NCBI GenBank assembly: GCA_036785705.1
Contig: JAWUZG010000135.1
Location: 2,852,001 to 2,916,000 of the forward strand
Length of the DNA stretch: 64,000 nucleotides
Reading direction: 5' to 3'
Source of the DNA: Acanthornis magna
Lineage: Eukaryota; Chordata; Aves; Passeriformes; Acanthizidae
In this document: piece after piece, positions 31,336-45,200 of the stretch
How the letters are laid out: each line of letters starts with the position of its first letter
How positions within the stretch are numbered: position 1 is the first letter of the stretch
The notes under the pieces: generated by a model
What the model was told of the DNA's origin: nothing
Database searches by the model: none
What the model saw: only the letters and a program-made list of their open reading frames with translations
Program-made: the position numbers and the translations under genes

Positions 31336-34300
31336 CCCCCAGGACTTCTTAATTTTACTGAACTTTTACAGTTCCTCCCAGTCTTTCCTATGAGTTTTTT
31401 AATCAGTGGAGTCATTAAACTGAAGGAATTCTGCATTTGTCTGCACAGTAAAGATCGGATTGTGATCACATACTTCTTTTACTATGAATTTTTCAATCTT
31501 TAGACAAGGACTAGGGAAAAAGGATAGAGCAGTTAAATAAGAAAGAAAAGTTAGAAAAAGATAAACCCAAGCATTTAGTCTTAATTCAGATTATTTTCTG
31601 ATGTACCTTTTTATACAAAATTCATCATAATTCACTCTTTTTCCTTGGTCTTGCTGAAAAATATGTTAAGAAAAATTGCGTCTGCCTTGTCTGAGAGAGC
31701 TGGTGCATATTAAAAAAATCTATGGGTCAGTGAAAATGGAGTTTTATGATAGAACACAAAATACAGTATAAAAAAGTATACAAAATACAGTATAAAAAGT
31801 ATACAAAATGTAATAAAATAAGAGGAAGCAAAACTTGCTACAAGCAAATTTCATCATTTCATACTGTGGTGCATCTGCATAAAACAGCAGCTGGAACTGC
31901 TCTGCAGCCTTTATAACCTTCTGTTCGTGGTTCTCAACACACGGAGTTACTGGCGTTGTATGTGCACAGAAACTGCCACACCATTATCGCACAGGAAAGC
32001 GAACACATTATTATTTTCTCCCTTTTCTCCCATCCCTAGCTAATGTCTCATCATAACAACCTCATCAGCTATCACCGATAATCTGCCCTACCTCTTATCT
32101 TCATCTCAAATGCAACTCAAAAAATGACTCTAAGGTAATAACCATGGCCAGCCTGGCTGTGAGCTGAAGGCAGACAGGGAACTGGGAAAAGCAGCACGTG
32201 CAAAAGGCTGACCTTCAAAACAGCCATTTGCAAAACGTATGTGCTGCCATAAAATAACATTAAGTAACCTTTCCTGTGCTGCTGCTCTCAGTTTCACACC
32301 GAGGCTGATCAACACTGCCCTGCAGCACCCACACACTCATGAAGGTTCCTGGTTTAAAGTCATTTAGCCTAATAATACCACTAGCTTGAAAATAGCCTAG
32401 TGTACCCCACAGAGGTGGCAACAAAGCAAAAGCCAAGCCAGGCCAGACAGCCCAAAGTGTCCCCCCCAGCAGATGACCCCACTGGCTGCCTGGGACAGGC
32501 ACGACCCCCACCTGCAGAAACCCTCAAAGACAGAAGCACTTTCTGGGCCAACCAGCTAGACCGTACAAAATGAAGTTGATGTGGTGAATTCAGTGAATTT
32601 GGTACTTCTGTGAAAGGAGTCAGTTTTCCCTCCACCCTGCCCATCTATAACTTTGTGGGGAAGAGATTTTGTTTTATAAGTTTTGTTTCATAAATAATGG
32701 CCTATGCCCATGAGACATCATGGGGCTCGCCATAACTGCCCTGGTGCCAAGGGATTCTTTTCCTAATATATACCTGAATATTAGACTGCAGGGCCCTGCA
32801 TTCCCTCAACTTGCAGAAAACACTCAGCAATATTATCCAGACCAAAGAAGCTTGGGTACACAGCACGGCTTCAGCTGGAACTCTACTCCATTCACCCACA
32901 GAGGGCTAACGACTGCAGCTCAGAGCATGAGGAGCACACAATAAAAAAAGAGTTTGAAGACAACTTTTTTCCTCCACACCACTCATTTACTCTCCCTGGT
33001 GTTGCTCAGGCCTCACAGCTCCCCAGTTCACAGCAGGAACTTCAACCCAGTGTGTTATGACAGGCATATTCCAGTGGCTAAGGCAGCCCCACTGGCAGTC
33101 TTATTCACAAACTCCTTCCAGCATTTCAAAAATTAAAAATAAGCTGATTTGCCATGCATGTGAGATACTTCTTCCACACACAAGTCCACCTGCAAACATA
33201 AATTTTAAATGTTCCTTTCTCCATTACTTATTCCCTCCATACTTTGTGCTTATACATTGTGGAGCACAGAATGATCTGTTGTTCATTTAAGAGCTTAAAA
33301 ATCCATACCAGTTTCCCGGAACTAAAGCCAACACACTGCTTTACTCAAGCGACATCTACTCCACAAAACACAATTACCCAGCAATTGACTACACATCAAT
33401 GGGACAGCACATGATTAGACAACAGTGGGGAATCCTAATGATCCCCTGTGAGAATTAGGGGAGTGCAAGCCTCTCATTTTCTGCTCCATGATGTGTAGAT
33501 GAAAAGCGCACTGGAAAGAATACAAAATGAACGGCAGTATTTCTGTGCACATCCTAACTTCATTCCCATGGGAATGTGGAAATCTAACAAGACCATGATT
33601 ATCACATGGAAGACAAAAAAACCACTGACCATAATGTCTTATTTAAAAGCACAATGACTTGTCCACATCTTTAGCCCTGATGTTTTCAAAGTGGCTCTTA
33701 GACACACATACTCAACTCCAAAGTATTTGGGAGCTCGCCAACATCCACAGGTAGGTGGCAGATCCACTGTGCCACAGCTCTAGGGAAACTTCACCTGACT
33801 CTGAGTGGAGGATTACTCCTCTGACAGAGCACTGCAGTGGAATTAATACAGCTCTCCCAAGGCCAGACATAGTGCAACAGCGTGCTGCAAGGACGCTGGC
33901 CAATATTTATTTGTTTATTCCATTCCCCATCACATGGGTAGGGGAGAGTTTGAACCATGCATATGGGTTTCTCTAATCTTCTGAAGAAGAAAATAATTTC
34001 AAAATGAGCTATAAACCATGATTTCACACTCTATTCACTTCAACCCAGGATATATTAACATCCCAAGAGAGATGTGAATGTTACCAAAGGCAGTCAAATT
34101 AACAGAAATACATTGACAAAAAGGATTAGGCTATGTTAGTGCAGCATGAATGGTGCTAAGTGATGGAAGAGCATGGCCTAGCTTACAGCAAAATTCCTTT
34201 TTTCCTGTTCACAAAAAGAAATGCAATTTCTGTCACCTGATTTTTGTCCTTGCTTGATTTGTTTGACATATTTTAAAGGGATTCTGTGGCTTTCTCTTTC

Positions 34301-36760
34301 ATGGTTCTTTCACAATCAGTACTTTACAAGGTTTGACACATAAAAACTCCTCAACAGAGCTGATCAAATTGCTTCGCAGTTTTAGGAAATTTAGTGATGC
34401 ATACGCTACAATACAAATTCAGCAATTATACAGGGAAATTAGGGCAGCAATGTCCAGCATGTGTAATTTAAGCAAATACCTCCTGTCTGGTGTGTACTAT
34501 CTTCCAGTAACTGGATTTTTGACTGCTTTAGGTCTCCTGTGTCACACAGTAAAAAAACAATGTTTCCCTTGTTCCCTGGGCAGCCAATTTTGTGGAGCAC
34601 ATGCCAACATTATCAATGGGATTTGCCATACTAGATTAACCTCATAGTTCACCTTGTCCAGGACCAAGTGACTAATGTTATCCATATGGTATTTTCAAAT
34701 ATTACTTATTTTGCCACTCTCAGTAAGCCTAGTTTGATTTCCTTTCTTGGCAACAGATGTGCATTGAACAGGGCTCTCAGTGAGCAATAGCTCTCTAAAA
34801 TGTAGCTCAGTTTTCTCTTGTTAACTTCATCCTCTCCCAAAGCATTCTTATCCCACTGCTCAATTGCTGTGCATTTAGTAAGCTTCCTTCTTTCTTTAGT
34901 TTTTCCTATCAATACAGTTCAGTAGAAAGCAGTATGTTTTGAAGACTGTTTGAAGGAATTAGATGGCTGATTTAGCCTGAAACTTATTTATTGTCATGTT
35001 TGGTGATGATCAACACTGAAGAAGTGACAGTAAGGTACTTTTTACACTGCTCTAAGCTATAGTCAGCAAGGGACTGGGAGAGAAATTACTGGAACATTTC
35101 TATCTTCCCAGCATGCACAAATATCTACTGTTGTTGCAAGCATCTGAGACCTGCAGGTCTGGCTCAAAGCTGTCTCTCCTTCCACTGCTCTGATTCTGTG
35201 CCGAAATATCTCAGGTAGTCAGAAGAATCTGACAGCACATCTATCTTCCTGTTATTTATACTCACCAGTGTAGTACTTGAGCAGTTAATGATAACACGCA
35301 GTGTACCAACACCAATGTCCTTTGGCAAACATCACTTAGGACACTTCTTTTGCAAGCTGTACACATGTAAAGTGAATATTTCTCTTCTACTTGAGGAAGT
35401 AATAAAGCCTTGGAGTCAGAGACATTAAATTTACTCATCTATTGGGAGAGTTAGAAGATGAAATACAAAGGCTGCTATGCTGTATTTTGGATGACCTTAG
35501 TTCTAAAGCACCCATGACTATGTGATGTTGTTTGCTCCCTGTCTCAAGTCATTCCCTGTACATTCAATTAGCAAAAATAATTGCTTCATCACAAACTGAA
35601 TAAAAATGCCAAGACCCATTTAGAGACAACAGCAATCATTAAAAAAAACCCATCTGCAGGAGAGCTGAAGGCATTTCAAATACGCATATGAGATTTAAAA
35701 ATAGAAGAACACTTCAGAGTGTTCCAACTGCAGACAAAATCCTGTTTAATTTCAAAGGTGGCAGGGTTACTAATGCATCAGCTACTTCAAAGACAACAAA
35801 ATAAATTGCTTTTTTAAAACACTGGCAGTTCCTTCCAACATGATGGGAAATGCATAAGATTTACCAAATATGAAATGTAATGTGCACAGGTTGCTCAAAA
35901 GATGCCTTAATTTGCATGAGGGAGCATTACAAAAGGCATAACTTATCATCACAGTTAGGCTTAGCTTTGGAAATTGCTGTTCAGTCATGAACCTCAAATA
36001 GTCAACCCACAAGGCCATCTCTCCATTTTATTCCATAATGCTGGAAAAATAAAGTGTTGTTTATATAGCTGGAAGGCTTTGCTCTATTATAAAACACAAC
36101 AGGAGAGTAATTTATTTAATATCATTATTTAGCATGTGCATGACCATAGATAAATAGCAATCCACTGAAGAATTTAAGGCCTCCCCTGAAATATTTTTAC
36201 AATCCTCTCAAAACCAATGAACTTTTGACTCGGGACTGGGTTTTGTTTTCAACAATTATTTTTCCTAAATCTATTAGCAAGCTCTTATTAACCTTTGCAC
36301 TAAATGCAATTAAAAACACAATACCATGCACACAGGAAGGGCATATGCCTGGTTACTGGGATCCTCATTCTCAAGCTGAGATGGCAAAAGTTGTTCCTCC
36401 ACGTTGAGTTTTACTGGCTCCATACAGCAACTCGCCAATGAAGTTGCCAAATAAAATATGAAAAGCTATGTTTGGTTTATGGTTGAAAAGTTTTCCTTGC
36501 ATTTAGGAGCTCATATAAACACAACACCGCATGGATAACAAAGTCTGAGCCCCTAGGCTTCTAAGGCGTGCTGTGCTGTGTCCTTTGGATGATATTATCT
36601 CGATGGATCATATTGTCACCTGAAGTCTACCCATTTTAATGAAATTATAGTTTACTCTATGGATCAGGTGATCTTTTAAGATGCTTTCAGAAGATGAGCA
36701 TAAGGAAATATAAAATGAAAACATTCAAGTTTATCAACAAAAACCTGAAGCCTGTGTTTC

Positions 36761-36761
<1 letters not shown>
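31336..36761. other. Unassigned AT-rich sequence
   Basis: No gene recognised. A tandem of a roughly 27 bp unit (ACAAAATACAGTATAAAAA plus GTAT) lies at about 31,755-31,812. The stretch at 36,030-36,320 is AT-rich, non-repetitive and TAAT-rich, of the kind often found in conserved non-coding DNA, but this is only an impression. Confidence 0.5.

Positions 36762-36794
<33 letters not shown>
36762..36794. repeat. Poly(A) run of 33
   Basis: Thirty-three consecutive A. No AATAAA lies in the 30 bases before it and no ORF precedes it, so a processed pseudogene is not supported. Confidence 0.95.
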
Positions 36795-36799
<5 letters not shown>

Positions 36800-37678
36800 G
36801 AGAAGAAGCTGAGAAACTGGAGGAAACCAGAGAAACACATAATTGTTTGCAAATAGTGGCTGGGTAAATAAATTCAGGCACAGGCTTGGTACACACTGTG
36901 TGATAGGGGAACAGTTCCCTTCCAAGTCTGAATTTTCATCAGGACACGCACATCTCCATCTGTTGCAGAGCCAAAACAAGAATTCAAGCTCGACAACTGC
37001 TTTGAAATTGAGAGGAACTGCTACCAGGACATTGAGCGATAGTGTAAACCATGTAAAAGAATTATTCTTAATGATTAGTGTTTTATATATGATGGCTATT
37101 GATCCAGTTACTGGATGTGTTTTACAGGGAATGGAAGTACTCGGGGGGAAAAAAAAGAAGATAATAGTGAGTAATAAATGGAACTTTTAAGTTTTTTTCT
37201 ACCACTTGCATATGTATGTATAGATATATGGTATAATACTTAAATCAGTGTCTCCAGGTTCTGCCAAACAAAAGAAATGTCAAAGTAGTAATATCATACT
37301 TTTCCTATTAATAAAACAAGAGGATACTATCACCTTTCAGGAGTGGGAAGGCCTCATCATATTCTGCCTTCCTCTCCAAATTCATTGAACAGTAAATATT
37401 TCAAAGGGCTCAATCTTGTTCATTCACTCCTTTTTTTTGTGCAGCTTTGTATAGCTCCTTTGAAGCAGCAGTCCTCAAAGGATCAGACACTGAGTTTTCT
37501 AATCCTGTTTCAACTTCTCAGCAAGACTTCTGAGTTATGTTAAAGATTAGGCAACATTTTTTCTGTGCTGAGGCCTTCTAGGCATCTGAACAAGGAATGA
37601 GCCCCCCAAATATGCTAAACAAAGGTGACACTGCTGTTAGCCATAAAACTCCTTAAAGGAGATAATTTCTATTAACAA
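36795..37678. other. Unassigned sequence
   Basis: Nothing recognised on either strand. Confidence 0.5.
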
Positions 37679-37799
37679 GAAAAAAACCAAACTAACAAAC
37701 AAACAAAAAAAACCCCCAACCCCCCCAACAACAAAAAACCCCCCAAAACAAAAAAAACAACAAAAAAACCCCCGCACCAAAAAACAAAACAAACAAACC
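37679..37799. repeat. A/C-only low-complexity tract
   Basis: About 120 bases almost entirely A and C on the plus strand, with AAAACCCCC and AACAAAC blocks. It is the complement in style of the T/G tracts at 3.5 and 39.2 kb. Confidence 0.9.
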
Positions 37800-39171
37800 G
37801 TTATTTAAACCAGCCCTTATCATGCCATCTGAATCAAAAAACATATGTACATAACAAACTTCTACAATCAAGTAAATAGGAAACAACTGGGATTTTAGCA
37901 ATTGTGCCATATATGAAAAATGTTCAAAAAAGGGTCAAAGTGCGATCCACTGGGGGATGGAAAGCCAAATGTTCCTGCAAACTCCTTCCTTAAAATGCTG
38001 TTATGTTTAGCAAAGGTTGTAAACAGCCCACTCTCAGGTATAAAGTATGGGGTGTGAATCCTACCACAACAACCCTACAGGCAAGTATTTTCTGTAAATA
38101 CGTCTTATTCCAGGCAATTTTGAGCACATGTGGACATGGGTGGATGTGTGTGTGTATATTTGTGTGTGTGTGTATGTGTGTGTGCCTGGGCACATTGGTG
38201 AGAATAAGACCACAATGTTATGAACCACCACATCTCACAAGTTCAGAATTTCAAATTTCAGCTGCACTGACAGTGTTTCTTAGTTAAATTATTCTTTATC
38301 AATTTCTGTGAAATATTTGGTGACACACAGGATGGAGATTTTTGTTTTTCTGAAATTAAGTAGAATGACTCCTGCGTAGCTGTTTGGGTTACTAACATCA
38401 TGCAAATATGGCAAATTTCTTCTCTAAACATAGCCCCCCTCACCCTTCCTGTAGCTGAGGGATTTTACAGGGGAACTGACAACTCAGGCTGCTGAGTTCA
38501 TACCCACACAAAGGCTCCTGCCCAGAAGGTGTCAGGATGGGACTGTAACAATAAAGGTAAGCTCCAAGGTAAAAGATATGCTGCTGACCTCTAAGTGTTC
38601 CTTTGAGATGTGGGGCCATATGGAGCTCACAGGAGGGATGTGTGCTGGCACCAGGGGAGATTCTGTCCTAGCAGTAAATGCAGAAGGCATGCTGCCAGCC
38701 ACCTTCCCTTCATACAGTCAGAAAAGGGGCACAGAGGGGACCTTTCTCTCAGCCAAAGAGGTCCGAGATGAGATCAAACCCTTCAACAGAACTGTAACAG
38801 GAGAAAATGTTGCACGTGTACACACAAAGTCGAAGAGACACAAGTGAGTATCCTTCTGATATCCAAGTGAGTATGCCCTTCTCCTTTGGATGCGAGTATG
38901 AAGTCATTCTGTGAATGGCTTCAGTGTGCAAAGCCATGACATGAACAAAAGCTGAAGCACAGCCCCTGCCAAGTCCAGCATTGCTCCCAAAACATCAACA
39001 GTGACACACAGAACTCAACTCCAACTGGTGCTTCAGGCAGCTGCCCTGCCAGCCACTCAGACAGGGAGATGAAGAAACCTTGAGTTTTTCTGTCTGGCCT
39101 CCAGGGAAGTGAGCAGTCATAATCTGAAATGTGAGAACATTCCTTTCCGTTGTAAGAATTCCACTGTGACA
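37800..39171. other. Unassigned sequence with a GT microsatellite
   Basis: An interrupted (GT)n run lies at about 38,143-38,184. No gene recognised. Confidence 0.5.
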
Positions 39172-39289
39172 GTTTGGTTTTTTTTTTTGCTTTGGGTTTT
39201 TTTGTTTGTTTGTTTGTTTGTTGTTGTTTTTGTTTGTTTGCTTGTCTGTTTGTTTGGATTTTTTGTGTGGTTTTTTTTTTTTTTTTTTT
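39172..39289. repeat. T/G-only low-complexity tract
   Basis: About 118 bases of T and G with (TTTG)n in the middle and a poly(T) run of about 19 at the right end. Confidence 0.9.
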
Positions 39290-42200
39290 AGGAGAATAGG
39301 GGCCTGTTTGACATTTCTGTTCTAGTCACACAAAGGTGAGTGGCCCTCTAAAAGGTGGTGTTCTACCAACACAGAAAACCAGAAACTTTCAGCAGTTCTC
39401 ATGCTGACAGGTTTGTCCTGAAGACCGATTTTGTCTGGTTTTGGAGCCCAACTGATGAGAGCACAATTTCCTGTGTCTCAAGGAAACTCTGCCAGAGAGC
39501 AGCCCTGGAAAAAAGGGTGTTTTTAATTAGGTTTACTTTTCTTTCTAGCTGACTCTAGACCTGCTGAAGAGGGAAAATGTATAAACCTTTGTATGCAAAT
39601 TCATTGAGCAGCTGGGGATAGCTCTCTTCATTTCTTTTTAGCTCTTTGCTTCAGTGTCATGCAGGATATTTAACTGTGATGTTTTCTTCTTCCAGACAGG
39701 AAAACAACTGGGTAGACCCATTAGAGACCAAAAATTCGCTACCATAGCCCTTGATGCCCGGGTTGATCATAACCACACACTTTCTAGACCAAAGTCAGAT
39801 ACTACAGTGTGGAATTTAAGAACAAGATGGGGAAACCCAGGACCAAAGTTAAAAAGCAAAAAAATAAAATAGTGCAAGTTCTCAAAACCATTTAAAAAGT
39901 AGTTAAAGCAAATTAAAATTAAAAATTTAAGGGTCGTGATGCATCCAAACAGTGGGGAGAAAACAGAAATTATAATACAAACAACAAATGAGAGGAAACT
40001 GAGGTAGAAATGAGCTCCAGTGTTCTTACTCTCATGTGAAGCACACAGTGTGGACAACCCAGATTATGTGCTACAAGTATTACAAAGCCAAAAACCAAAA
40101 TTATCTGAACAGCAACCCTTGAATATATATGCCCAAGATGTGAACACAAGAACATAAATGAACCAACTGGATCAGTGATTCAATCACTGGCAGTAAATTC
40201 TGAGCACTTGGTTTGGTAACATTATCTAATTTCTTACTTCTCATTGCTTATTTCAAACTACAGATCACGGGACTGACAAAAAATGAAACATCAGAATTTT
40301 CATAGATGAGTAGCTGGCTGTATAGTATTCACTGTCTGGCAATGAAACAAAAGCAGATCAAAGCTACAGTTACAGATCAAATACACAAGAAAACCTCTAA
40401 CTGGGGCTTTTTTCATCAAAGTCACACACACACATGTGGAATTAACATGAGTAATTAATAATCCAGGCTAAGGTGAGTCAAGCAAATTCTAGACATACAT
40501 CCCAGAGAGCTGTTCTATTTCTCTTTAGAACCACCAGAGAGAAATGGCCTTTTCTAGATCATGAGTCATCTTATTTTAAAGTGGCTGTCTGGTTTAGATT
40601 TGATGTAGTTCATCCCAGCTTACGTTTTAACCTCTGACTGCAAAAAGAGTCCAAACAACCTGCTTTGAAATAGATATCTATCTTAAAAATATCCAAAATT
40701 CCACAGAATAGATTCCACCTCTAAGGCAAGGCCCATCATGGTGAGCAGAAGTTTACTCTAAATATCAACACATTTGACAGCTTTAGCTGTTTCGTGAAAG
40801 CTCAGCTCATCCTCATCTTTGTAAACTTTAATGTCAGTTCTGAAAAAAAGCTCTGCAACAGTTACGCAACAATGCTTTTGACTTTAGCCCTTGAAAAATA
40901 AGGTCCATGACAGTCATAAAAATGTGATGATCTTCTCTTCGTCTTTTTTTCTCTAATAGGGTTGAGTTATTGTGGCACAGCTTAGCCTTATACAGGCAGA
41001 TCCACCACACTTTGTGAGAAATAACACCACAAATCCAATGATTTGAGGTGGTAGAATTTATGATGTGCATCTTGGGTAAATATTTTCCCCTCTAATTTCT
41101 CAGAACTTATTTTCTTTTAGCAGAGATGAGTATCTCAGTACGTCCAAAATTTGGAAGTCTATCTTTTTGTAAACTGCAGTTTTATACTTCTCATCGCACA
41201 TAATAGCCAGAAAGGTCTGACTGAAAAAAAAGCTGAAACATGAATGAAATGTTTCACTACATATCCAAACAATATATTTGGACCCTAAGTTCATTAAATT
41301 AATAGTTCTAAACTCAAGTGAAGAGTTTGAAAGCGGTATGTCTGTAGTATGCCTACAGATACAATTGGCAATGACAAAAATAAGGAAGGTCAACTTCAGA
41401 ATGTGAAAATATTTTACACCAAATTCTTCCCCTGTCTTTCCTACAAAAGTCACATGTAGTGCAGGGAATTGTGTACTTGTTATCGGTGCAGTGTGACCAG
41501 CAGCCTCAAAATCTCTGTTTCTCTTGAAGCTCTTTGGGTGACAAAATGGGGTTAACGCCCAACTGATATGAGCTCTTCTGTGACTTCAGCATGAATGTGT
41601 GACTGTAACTCAGCAGTCTCAGAACATGGATCATAATTAAGACACAGTTTCAGAAAGCAAAAATTGGAGGAAGATATGACATGAAACACTACCCAAACAG
41701 CACTGATTACATCAGGATGCAATAATCCAAATACCAATAGTCCAAAGATTTATTATCCCTAGAAGAGAACACCTTTTGACCAGATGGTGTTCCAGACTCT
41801 GCCTCACACCTTGGAGGAGCTCAAGAAGGAGCTCAGCTCTGAAATTGCTAATTTCTCATCGATACAACTGAAATGGGTAATTCATCATCTATGCTTCCTT
41901 TCCCCAGCTGAAGCTGAGAGAAGATTTATTTGGAGAAATTCCAACTGATTCATTTTAAAGAGCAATAACATATGCCAAAAGATTAGGACAGTATAAGAGG
42001 TAGTTTGAGATCCTAGTTGAAAGAACAAATATTATTAAAAATAGCACAACATAATGAAACCACAAGTTTTCTTCCGAATTCAAAGTTTCCAGAGAAAAGC
42101 ATGAGATTCCAAATGCAGAGAGATTAGACAAGTATTTAAAATAAATACAAATGACATGTCAAGTGAGCTTGGGTAAATACAGTGCCAGGTAACTGAAGAC

Positions 42201-45200
42201 AGTCTAGAATTTGGTGTATTATAAGCCTACCTTTTCCAGTACTAAAGATCAGGATTTAGGAGACTTTATCGAACTTTAGTAGTGCATGTTATTGCATTAC
42301 TCTGGGGGGAGGAAGGAGACATGAGGAACAAGGGAGGGACCAGTATGGGAATTCCACACCCATACTTTATTTTTAAAAAATACTGTAAGAAAGGCTCAAT
42401 GCAACTTGCTTGCCAGATAACATAGCATCTGTCTTGCTTTGTTTAAATAAAAAGTCTTACTAATGTTGCATCTAATCTAGAATTTAAAGAGGCTAAAGAT
42501 TTTCCAGTAGTATGCTTTTATTCTGCTGAATGTTTTGAAACACAGAAAGAGGAGCTGCCTCAAATATTTATTCACTGTCCACTCAATTCTTTAGAAAAGG
42601 AAGATCTAAAAGCATATCTGGCAGCCTATTTCTGTGCAGGAGCACTCAAGTACTTGTCATCTGGCATAAGCAAGCCTAATAATGCTGAATCCCTTCTACT
42701 TTTTATTTCTGCAAAGGACTAAATCCAGAGATTAACTGTAACATCTTTCAACTACAGGCTCACATATTCATGAATAACAACAAGAAAATCTAAATCAGTA
42801 CTTAATTTTTTGCGGCATCTTCAAAAGCAACATGTTAGAAACTATAATAGTCCAGACACAGGAGTCATTCTACAAGCTGATTCTGAAATACTGCATATAT
42901 AGTTTTGAAGGGTTTTAGGAGTTCTATTATTTAGGTTTGGGAAAATAAGCTCAGCTTGGTTTTAGGTTGTTATTTTGACAGATAATTTAGATAGCAGGCA
43001 ATTTCAATATTTTTCATAGTAAACCACAGACTGCAAAGTTATGTTAAGAAAAATATGTCAAATATGTGCAATAGCAAGAAGCAATACAACATCATTTAAA
43101 AACAAGGTATTAAACATAGGTAATTTAGGTATAGTGCTGGGCCTATAGATGTGTGCTGGAACCCTACTTTTGCTCAGCTTTGACTGCTGTCCAAACCTAA
43201 TGAAGACTTGGAGGACCCAGGAATAGGCTTTGACTGAATGATGAAGTACAGTAGAAGAGAAAATGAGCCTTGCTATGGCCCTGCCTTTTCAGTATAGAGG
43301 TCAGGAGCCAGACCCACTCTGTGCAAGTCCATCACCATCTATAACCCAATTCCCTCCTTCTATGTCCTGGAAAACATTTGCAATGCACAAGTCACTTAAC
43401 ATCCAAAAGAGGCTTCCCACTGGCTACAACAACTTGTTTTGGCAAAGTGGGCACAGATTCAGGTTATGATTCATTCTTCAGCCTTTTCCTGCACATGTGG
43501 CATGGAACTGATAAGTACCTTGCAAGCCTCATGATTGTCAGTAGCCCTGGTGTAACCTGACTGCTAACAGTGACAGCAGGGGCCACAGCACTGGGTACTC
43601 AGTAGCCTCATATAATAAGCAGAACTGTTTAAACATCTAAGAAATACAGAATTAAGGGGTTGTTGTAGCCATTACTGAAGAAGCCAAATACCAGAAGTAT
43701 GCAGCTCTAAGAAAAATAATGTCATTACTCACATTCTAGCTTCTTTTACCTGAACCTTATTGAACACATTGGTTAAAGGCTTGCGACCTCTTTTTCCTGA
43801 AATTCAGAAGAGTAAATGAAGAATAAAACTGATGCTAAATATGCAGTTCTATTTTAAGCTTTATTCATATATCTTAAGTGCAAATATCATATATCTATAT
43901 CTGCAAATATTCTAGGAAATGCAACGTGCATTTGAATTTTTAAGCCGTTATTTATCGTAGACAAATTCTGAATTCATCACTCTAAATGCTGGCATATGAA
44001 AACTGAACTGTTCTAACCACATAGAATACTGTGAAATACTTCTTTTTCTATCTTTTCTTTTTGTTCTTTCTTAAGAAATTAAGACAGGTTGGAGATCTCA
44101 ACATTGCTTTATGGATTCATTTTTAGCACTATCAAAATTTTCATTTCAACTTTTAATTGGTCTATCTATTATGCTATAAAAACAGTATAATTTTGTTTTT
44201 ACATTATGTAAATGATAATACAAAATTCAGAAATAAATACTCTCAATAGAATAAAAAATGAAATACACACCTTCCTATTAATATTCTGATTCTGAAGAAT
44301 CTGCATATCTCAATGTAATGTGTCTGATGAAAAGAAACACAGACCTGATTTTGAATGAGATCTGCTTGAAGTAGGGCATGGGCAATGTAAATGCTTTCAA
44401 ATCATTCATCCAATTACAATTACATCAAATCAAAGTGAGATAAATGAAAACTAGAAACTTTGCAGATACTATTTAAACAGATCATAAAAGGAATAAATGC
44501 ACGTATTCCTTTTATGGTGCACTGGACATGGTTGAGAAAAAGTCAATGATCTGATTAGTAAGAACTTACATATACTCACCAAAATAATACAAACAGTATA
44601 TCTTGGCTTCAAACACCTATATAGTTATATAATTTCAGGAAATTTTACTGCAATAATGCTTTTTATATGCAGCTGTCTCTGACAGAACCGAATATATATT
44701 GAGGCGATACATGTTTGAGAAAATTACCATGGGCTAAGCTTAAGTGTTAGCACCTCAGCTGAACTGCTGTGCCTGCCTTAAGTTTTGAATTGTCCACAGT
44801 GAAGCAATCAAATTATTTTAAAGCTTTTCTACAATTAGACTCCAAGCACTTCATTTTATTTCCAGCTAACATCAAAATTCCTGCCATAAACACAGAAGTC
44901 CCATAAGAAATAGGAATCAGAGTGGCTGCAATATGGTAATGGACTGAGCATTGAATCCGTGTTATAAAACCCGGATTCACTTCCCAGTGTTCTTGGATTT
45001 CCTTCAGCACCTTTCTGCACCTCACTGTGGTTCTTTTCCTGGTTGCCTTAGCTGTTACCATTATATATTTGAGGCAGAGACCATTTCACATAATGTGTTT
45101 AGGCAGTTCTACAGGGTGGCACTACCGTAAATTCAAGCCTTTTGATGCTATTGTAGAATTAATTAGAATGCAAAAATAAAAGCTTAAGATGTTTTCTGTA

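Noticed and set aside
36687..36794. Processed pseudogene suggested by the poly(A) run
   Set aside because: There is no poly(A) signal just upstream, no ORF or recognisable mRNA sequence, and no flanking duplication.
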